Source: an uncultured Muribaculaceae bacterium (GTDB taxonomy: Bacteria; Bacteroidota; Bacteroidia; Bacteroidales; Muribaculaceae). Taken from it: a stretch of DNA of 28,022 nt. Made by a program: the position numbers and the translations under genes. Each line of letters begins with the position of its first letter. Positions within the stretch are counted from its first letter, which is position 1. This document shows positions 23,610 to 28,022 of this stretch, piece by piece. The stretch lies in the NCBI GenBank assembly GCA_934590135.1, contig CAKTOT010000020.1, forward strand, positions 1-28,022, given 5' to 3'. The notes below the pieces were generated by a model. That model was not told where the DNA came from. It did no database searches and saw only the letters and a program-made list of their open reading frames with translations.

Positions 23610-25163
23610 TTATAGAGGAATGTTGCCGTGTTTCTTGGCGGGATTGACGACTTTCTTGGTAGCCAGTTGCTGGAGGGCGCGGATGACGCGGAAGCGGGTG
23701 TTGCGCGGTTCGATGACATCATCGATGTATCCGTACTTGGCGGCATTGTAGGGATTGCAGAACAGTTTGTTGTATTCTGCTTCCTTCTCGGCCAGCACGG
23801 CTTTGGGGTTATCGGATGCCTTGGCTTCCTTGGCATAGAGGACCTCTACTGCGCCGGCACCGCCCATAACGGCGATTTCGGCTGTCGGCCATGCGTAGTT
23901 CATATCGCCGCGGAGTTGCTTGCAGGACATCACAATGTGGCTGCCGCCGTAGCTCTTGCGCAGGGTAACGGTAACTTTGGGAACGGTGGCTTCGCCGTAT
24001 GCGTAAAGCAGTTTGGCGCCGTGCAGGATGACGGCGTTGTATTCCTGACCTGTGCCGGGGAGGAATCCGGGGACGTCTACCAGTGTCACCAAGGGGATAT
24101 TGAAGGCATCACAGAAGCGTACGAAGCGTGCGCCCTTACGCGAAGCGTTGCAGTCAAGCACACCGGCAAGGTATTTGGGTTGGTTGGCTACGATGCCGAC
24201 GCTCTGCCCGTTGAAGCGTGCAAAGCCCACGATGATGTTCTTGGCATAGTCGCGTTGTACTTCGAGGAACTCGCCGTTGTCGACGATGGCACCGATGACT
24301 TCGTACATATCGTACGGACGATTGGCGCTGTCGGGGATGATTTCGTTGAGGCTGTCTTCGAGGCGGTCAATGGGATCATTGCATTCTACCAGCGGAGCCT
24401 CTTCGAGGTTGTTCTGGGGTATGTACGAGAAGAGTTTGCGGATGATGCGGATAGCGTCTTCGCCGTCTTCGGCTGCAAAGTGGCATACGCCGCTCTTCTG
24501 CGAGTGAACGACGGCACCGCCGAGGTCTTCTTGCGAAACATCTTCGCCGGTGACGGTTTTCACCACCTTGGGACCGGTGAGGAACATGTACGAAATGCCC
24601 TTGGCCATGATGGTGAAGTCGGTGAGTGCGGGCGAGTATACGGCACCACCGGCGCAGGGACCGAGGATGGCGCTGATCTGGGGTATAACACCGGAGGCCA
24701 TAATATTGCGCTGGAAGATTTCGGCATATCCGGCCAAGGCGTTGATGCCTTCCTGAATACGTGCACCTCCCGAGTCGTTAAGACCGATGACGGGGGCACC
24801 CATCTTCATGGCCATATCCATGATTTTGCATATTTTCAGGGCCATAGTCTCGGACAGCGAGCCGCCGAAGACTGTGAAGTCTTGTGCAAAGACGTATACC
24901 AAGCGGCCATCGATGGTACCGTAACCGGTCACAACGCCGTCGCCCAGGAAGGATTTCTTTTCCTGTCCGAAGTTGGTGCAACGATGGCGCACAAACATAT
25001 CGAGTTCTTCGAACGAGCCTTCGTCAAGAAGCTGTGCGATGCGCTCGCGGGCTGTATATTTGCCGCGTTCGTGCTGTTTGTCTATCTGTTTTTGGCCGCC
25101 ACCGAGGCGTGCTTCGGCGCGTAGCTCGATAAGCTCTTGCACCTTTTGGAGTTGGCTACTCAT
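23610..25163 (-). CDS. mmdA: Methylmalonyl-CoA decarboxylase / propionyl-CoA carboxylase carboxyltransferase subunit
   Basis: 517-residue carboxyltransferase of the acyl-CoA carboxylase beta-chain family. It moves the carboxyl group of (S)-methylmalonyl-CoA to the biotin of the carrier protein. Visible marks are GGGQKQIDKQHERGKYTARERI near 21-42, FAQDFTVFGGSLSE (93-106), the oxyanion-hole glycines of GLNDSGGARIQEG (about 127-139) and LGPCAGGAVYSPAL, and in the second half DVPGFLPGTGQEYNAVI and RKSYGGSHIVM. Its place between mce and the OadG/carrier/OadB genes identifies it as the decarboxylase alpha subunit rather than a free carboxylase. No biotin carboxylase gene is nearby, which fits. Start ATG at 25163. 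Confidence 0.95.
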   Translation of the reverse strand: MSSQLQKVQELIELRAEARLGGGQKQIDKQHERGKYTARERIAQLLDEGSFEELDMFVRHRCTNFGQEKKSFLGDGVVTGYGTIDGRLVYVFAQDFTVFGGSLSETMALKICKIMDMAMKMGAPVIGLNDSGGARIQEGINALAGYAEIFQRNIMASGVIPQISAILGPCAGGAVYSPALTDFTIMAKGISYMFLTGPKVVKTVTGEDVSQEDLGGAVVHSQKSGVCHFAAEDGEDAIRIIRKLFSYIPQNNLEEAPLVECNDPIDRLEDSLNEIIPDSANRPYDMYEVIGAIVDNGEFLEVQRDYAKNIIVGFARFNGQSVGIVANQPKYLAGVLDCNASRKGARFVRFCDAFNIPLVTLVDVPGFLPGTGQEYNAVILHGAKLLYAYGEATVPKVTVTLRKSYGGSHIVMSCKQLRGDMNYAWPTAEIAVMGGAGAVEVLYAKEAKASDNPKAVLAEKEAEYNKLFCNPYNAAKYGYIDDVIEPRNTRFRVIRALQQLATKKVVNPAKKHGNIPL

Positions 25164-25208
25164 TTCAGTAATAAATTACGTTATGGGATTATGTGTCGGC
25201 TCTCGCCA

Positions 25209-25631
25209 TTATTTTTTCTTGGGATCTTCGCACAGTTCGATCAGTGTGCCCACGGTGCTCTTGGGGTGCAGGAAGGCGATATTGAGGCCTTCGGCGCCTT
25301 TGCGGGGTGCTTTGTCGATGACGCGTGCGCCTTTTTCCTGAACTTCGTCAAGCGCTGCCTGTACGCCGCTTTCTACTGCGAATGCGATGTGCTGGATGCC
25401 GCCGCGGCCGCCGTTGTTGGCGATAAACTTGCTGATGGCGCTGTCTTCGGCTGTGCCTTCAAGGAGTTCGAGCTTGGTCTGGCCTACGCGGAAGAAGGCG
25501 GTGCGTACTTTCTGGTCGGGTACTTCTTCGATTGCGAAGCATTTGAAACCTAAGATGTTTTCGTAGAAAGGAATGGCCTCGTCAAGCGATGGAACGGCGA
25601 TGCCGATGTGTTCGATGTGAGAAATGTCCAT
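25209..25631 (-). CDS. mce: Methylmalonyl-CoA epimerase
   Basis: 140 residues of the vicinal oxygen chelate (glyoxalase) superfamily. It interconverts (R)- and (S)-methylmalonyl-CoA, feeding the product of methylmalonyl-CoA mutase into the decarboxylase. The metal-ligand regions are visible: H in IEHIGIAVPS near residue 9, GQTKLELLEG with its glutamate, H in GIQHIAFAV, and E in GTLIELCED near the end. The ATG at 25631 was chosen because upstream extension has no VOC character and enters the preceding gene. It lies 45 bases before mmdA and leads the fermentation block. The mutase itself is not in the window. Confidence 0.95.
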   Translation of the reverse strand: MDISHIEHIGIAVPSLDEAIPFYENILGFKCFAIEEVPDQKVRTAFFRVGQTKLELLEGTAEDSAISKFIANNGGRGGIQHIAFAVESGVQAALDEVQEKGARVIDKAPRKGAEGLNIAFLHPKSTVGTLIELCEDPKKK

Positions 25632-25687
25632 GGTTATATGGTTTCTTAAGTTGTTGAAATATATGGATATTTGGTTGTATTCTGATA

Positions 25688-26491
25688 TTATTCTTTGTTT
25701 GCGGCGGCATCGTTGGTGTCGCTGTTGGTGTCGGGTATGCCGGCAAGTGCGGGGTCTATCATAATGCGGCCGCAGTACTCGCAGACTATAACCTTTTTGT
25801 GCATACGGATTTCCATTTGCTTTTGAGGCGGGATACGATTGAAGCAGCCGCCGCAAGCGTTGCGCTGGATGTATACGATGCCGAGGCCGTTGCGAGCGTT
25901 TTTGCGGATGCGCTTGAAGGCTGCAAGGGTGCGCTCGTCTATCTGAGGTTCGAGGGCTTTGGCCTTGTCGCGCAGGGCGTCTTCTTCCTGACGTGTCTCG
26001 GATACTATCTCGGATAATTCGGCTTTTTTCTCGGTAAGTATGTGCTCGTTGTCGGCCAAGCTTTCACGTGTAGCCGCGATGTCGGCATTTTTGTTCTCAA
26101 TCTGACGCGAGTACTCGTTGATGTGCTTGTCGGCGAGTTCGATTTCAAGATTTTGGAAGTCTATTTCCTTGGTCAGCAAATCAAATTCGCGATTGTTGCG
26201 CACGTTGTTGATTTGGTCTTGATAGCGTGCGATGAGTGTTTCGCAATTGTCTATCTTGGCTTTTTCGGCGCTAAGTTTGCGCTTGAGTTCGGCAATCTCG
26301 GCAGTGTAATTGTCGATGCGGGTGTTGAGGCCTGCGATACTGTCTTCGAGGTCCTTGACTTCGAGAGGTAGTTCGCCGCGTATGGTCTTGATACGGTCGA
26401 TTTCGCTCAGAACGGTCTGCAGCTGGTACAGCGATTTGAGACGCTGTTCGACAGTGTTTGCGGCGGCTTCTTTTTTGGTGTCGTTTGCCAT
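25688..26491 (-). CDS. Coiled-coil protein with C4 zinc ribbon
   Basis: 267 residues. About 15-190 is a long antiparallel coiled coil rich in E, K, L and I heptads. The C-terminal domain has a zinc ribbon with CGGCFNRIPPQ and CEYCGRIM as the two CxxC pairs. This layout (long coiled coil plus C-terminal C4 ribbon) is shared by a widespread family of unassigned proteins commonly encoded next to Nif3 homologues. A nucleic-acid or protein scaffold role is guessed, not shown. The C-terminal tail is acidic and asparagine-rich. It starts three bases after the Nif3-like gene stop, a tight operon. Confidence 0.88.
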   Translation of the reverse strand: MANDTKKEAAANTVEQRLKSLYQLQTVLSEIDRIKTIRGELPLEVKDLEDSIAGLNTRIDNYTAEIAELKRKLSAEKAKIDNCETLIARYQDQINNVRNNREFDLLTKEIDFQNLEIELADKHINEYSRQIENKNADIAATRESLADNEHILTEKKAELSEIVSETRQEEDALRDKAKALEPQIDERTLAAFKRIRKNARNGLGIVYIQRNACGGCFNRIPPQKQMEIRMHKKVIVCEYCGRIMIDPALAGIPDTNSDTNDAAANKE

Positions 26492-26494
26492 TGT

Positions 26495-27613
26495 CTATAT
26501 GTATTTTACTGGATTTTTTTCTACCGATGATTTGTATAGTGCAAAGGTAGGGAATTTTTGGCTTATTGCGTTATAAAATATGTCTTTTGTGCATAGCTCG
26601 GTCTCGTGATGGCCGGCGTCTATGAGCAGTATTTTGTCGCCATAGTCTACGAAGTCGTGATAGCGAATGTCGGCGGTGACGTATGCCTGCGCACCGGCGG
26701 CTATGGCTGCGGGTATAAACTCGCCGCCGCTACCGCCGCATAATGCTACGCGCGATATACGTATTTTGCTGTCGCCAAGTCCGTAGTGCGACATTTTTAC
26801 GCGCTCGCACCCAAAGGCGGTCTTGGCCTGCGCGGCAAATGCTTCGGCGTCGAGTCGTGTCTCCACAGTGCCGTACACGCCGCATCCGGCGTCATGGTCG
26901 GCATCGGCGGGTACCACAAAGTGGTAGGCCGGACTCTCGTAGGGGTGAACCTGAGCGATGATGGCACGGACTTTCGAAATCAGTCGTACGGGCACGGGCA
27001 TTTGCAGCAGTACCTCGTCCGTATCGTCTTCGAGCGCATCTATGTCACCCACGGCGGGAGACGCTCCGTCAAGGGCACGGAAGCTGCCGCGACCTTCGAT
27101 GGTGAAAGTGCAGCTGTCGTAGCGTGGATCGGCGGTGGCGCCGGCACCTATGTCAATGAGCGCTTCGCGCAGGTCTGAGGCCTTGTCTCGAGGTACTATG
27201 ACATTAAGCTGTTGCCACGTCGCGGGGATACGCGGCGACAATGTCCCGAGAACGCGGACGCCGAGTTTGGCCGCCATGGCGTAGGAGACGCCGCCGCGAG
27301 CATTGTCCACGGCTGTGTGCGATGAGTAGACGCTGACGCCCTCGGAGATGGCGTGCAGTATTGCCTGCTGCTGGAGCGTTGCTCCGGTGATTTGCTTCAG
27401 TCCCTTGAATATCAGCGGATGATGGCTGATGACGAGGTTGCAGCCTCGGTCGCGTGCCTCGAGTATCACTTCCGGGGTCACGTCAAGGCACAGCATCGCT
27501 CCGGTGCATTCGGCCAGTGGATTGCCCACCTGCCACCCGCTGTTGTCCCAAGATTCCTGGAGCGAGCGGGGCGCAAGTTCTTCGATGACGGCAACTATCT
27601 CTGCGTTAAGCAT
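26495..27613 (-). CDS. Nif3-like dinuclear metal-centre protein (DUF34/YqfO type)
   Basis: 372 residues. The Nif3 domain is split into two halves by a central inserted domain (about 130-230), the long YqfO form. Metal-ligand motifs are VISHHPLIFKG near residues 66-76, the SSHTAVDNARGG stretch near 100-111, and, at the end, IRYHDFVD plus DAGHHETE. The enzymatic activity is debated; family members are annotated as GTP cyclohydrolase I type 2 homologues without firm proof. The chosen ATG at 27613 overlaps the last eight bases of aspS, indicating coupling. Extension to 27700 adds a stretch inside aspS and is rejected. Confidence 0.93.
   Translation of the reverse strand: MLNAEIVAVIEELAPRSLQESWDNSGWQVGNPLAECTGAMLCLDVTPEVILEARDRGCNLVISHHPLIFKGLKQITGATLQQQAILHAISEGVSVYSSHTAVDNARGGVSYAMAAKLGVRVLGTLSPRIPATWQQLNVIVPRDKASDLREALIDIGAGATADPRYDSCTFTIEGRGSFRALDGASPAVGDIDALEDDTDEVLLQMPVPVRLISKVRAIIAQVHPYESPAYHFVVPADADHDAGCGVYGTVETRLDAEAFAAQAKTAFGCERVKMSHYGLGDSKIRISRVALCGGSGGEFIPAAIAAGAQAYVTADIRYHDFVDYGDKILLIDAGHHETELCTKDIFYNAISQKFPTFALYKSSVEKNPVKYI
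26542..26549 (-). promoter_or_regulatory. Possible internal promoter -7 element for the zinc-ribbon gene
   Basis: The minus strand reads TACCTTTG, identical to the phoH and ompA boxes, about 50 bases before the zinc-ribbon ATG and inside the 3' end of the Nif3-like gene. No TTG lies at the right distance upstream, and the sequence also encodes protein, so chance is possible. Confidence 0.3.
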
Positions 27614-28022
27614 CTTTGGTGTCTGTAGATTCGTTGCGCGGTGCAAGTTGAAGTTGCAGTTCGTCAAGTTGCTTTTGGTCGAGCGCTGCCGGTGCATCAA
27701 GCATTACGTCGCGGCCGCTGTTGTTCTTGGGGAAGGCTATGCAGTCACGGATGCTGTCGAGCCCGGCCAGAAGCGATACCCAGCGGTCAAGACCATAGGC
27801 GAGGCCTCCGTGAGGCGGTGCGCCGTACTTGAAGGCGTTCATCAGGAAGCCGAATTGTTCCTGCGCTTTCTCGGGCGTAAAGCCGAGGATTTCGAACATC
27901 TTGGCTTGTAGTGCGCTGTCATGTATACGAATGCTGCCGCCGCCGACTTCTACGCCGTTGACCACCATGTCGTATGCATCGGCGCGTACGGCAGCGGGAT
28001 CGGTGTCCAGCAAGGGTATATC
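27606..28022 (-). CDS. aspS: Aspartyl-tRNA synthetase, C-terminal part
   Basis: The visible 138 residues run from the right edge to the TAA at 27606. They contain class II aaRS motifs: VNGVEVGGGSIRIHD and, near the end, GFLMNAFKYGAPPHGGLAYG followed by LDRW (motif 3), then NNSGRDVMLDAPA. They fit the C-terminal end of AspS, which charges tRNA-Asp (or Asp/Asn, undecidable here). The N-terminus lies outside the window. The stop codon overlaps the start of the Nif3-like gene by eight bases. Confidence 0.95.
   Translation of the reverse strand, partial: DIPLLDTDPAAVRADAYDMVVNGVEVGGGSIRIHDSALQAKMFEILGFTPEKAQEQFGFLMNAFKYGAPPHGGLAYGLDRWVSLLAGLDSIRDCIAFPKNNSGRDVMLDAPAALDQKQLDELQLQLAPRNESTDTKDA

Noticed and set aside
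23628..25124. A 498-codon open frame antisense to mmdA.
   Set aside because: It mirrors the strongly supported carboxyltransferase gene; no start context, promoter or motif supports it.

Overview
The window is chromosomal DNA of an anaerobic Bacteroidales bacterium, most likely from the Muribaculaceae/Bacteroidaceae side of the order. The basis is the gene repertoire: a DUF3078-type barrel, an OmpA with a Bacteroidetes-style barrel, a Na+-dependent methylmalonyl-CoA decarboxylase operon carrying a lamin-tail OadG subunit, menaquinone methylation and a short-LID adenylate kinase. It is also supported by promoters of the Bacteroidetes type (TTG, about 20 bases, then TAnnTTTG) at several gene starts. 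Family-level placement is inference. No rRNA, tRNA, CRISPR array, insertion sequence or prophage was seen.

Layout. 1-220 (+) is the tail of an unidentified protein. 343-1023 (-) is a RibD/DHFR-fold reductase. 1379-7447 (+) is a compact seven-gene run behind one clear promoter: phoH, purC, menG, a DUF3078 barrel, two unknown secreted proteins and an FNT-family formate/nitrite channel, with three ATGA stop/start overlaps. Everything from 7492 to the right edge is on the minus strand. In transcription order from the right edge the minus-strand genes are: aspS (partial), a Nif3-like protein, a coiled-coil zinc-ribbon protein, mce, mmdA, an LTD-OadG fusion, a biotin carrier protein and oadB, ending in a strong hairpin (20928-20985). 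Next comes a low-GC NTF2-like orphan bracketed by two related hairpins. Then hpt, adk, an acyl-CoA synthetase, an amidase, yitT, an outer-membrane barrel, bioA and bioF. Then ompA with its own promoter and terminator. Last are a DEDDy exonuclease with a 66-residue membrane protein, a cysteine-rich YtxH-like protein and a holin-like membrane protein.

How it fits together. The mce/mmdA/oadG/bcc/oadB block converts methylmalonyl-CoA to propionyl-CoA while exporting Na+, the energy-conserving end of succinate-to-propionate fermentation. It needs a biotinylated carrier, and two biotin-synthesis genes (bioA, bioF) lie about 8 kb away. purC, hpt and adk cover purine synthesis and salvage. menG makes menaquinone for anaerobic respiration and FNT probably moves formate or a similar small anion. 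Amidase, OmpA and the beta barrels maintain the envelope.

Most of the window is ordinary core genome. The least expected items are the NTF2-like cassette between two shared-sequence hairpins, the eight-cysteine YtxH-like protein, the lamin-tail/OadG fusion, the two unknown secreted proteins inside the phoH operon, and a tandem imperfect repeat upstream of ompA. I did not find a convincing new multi-gene system.
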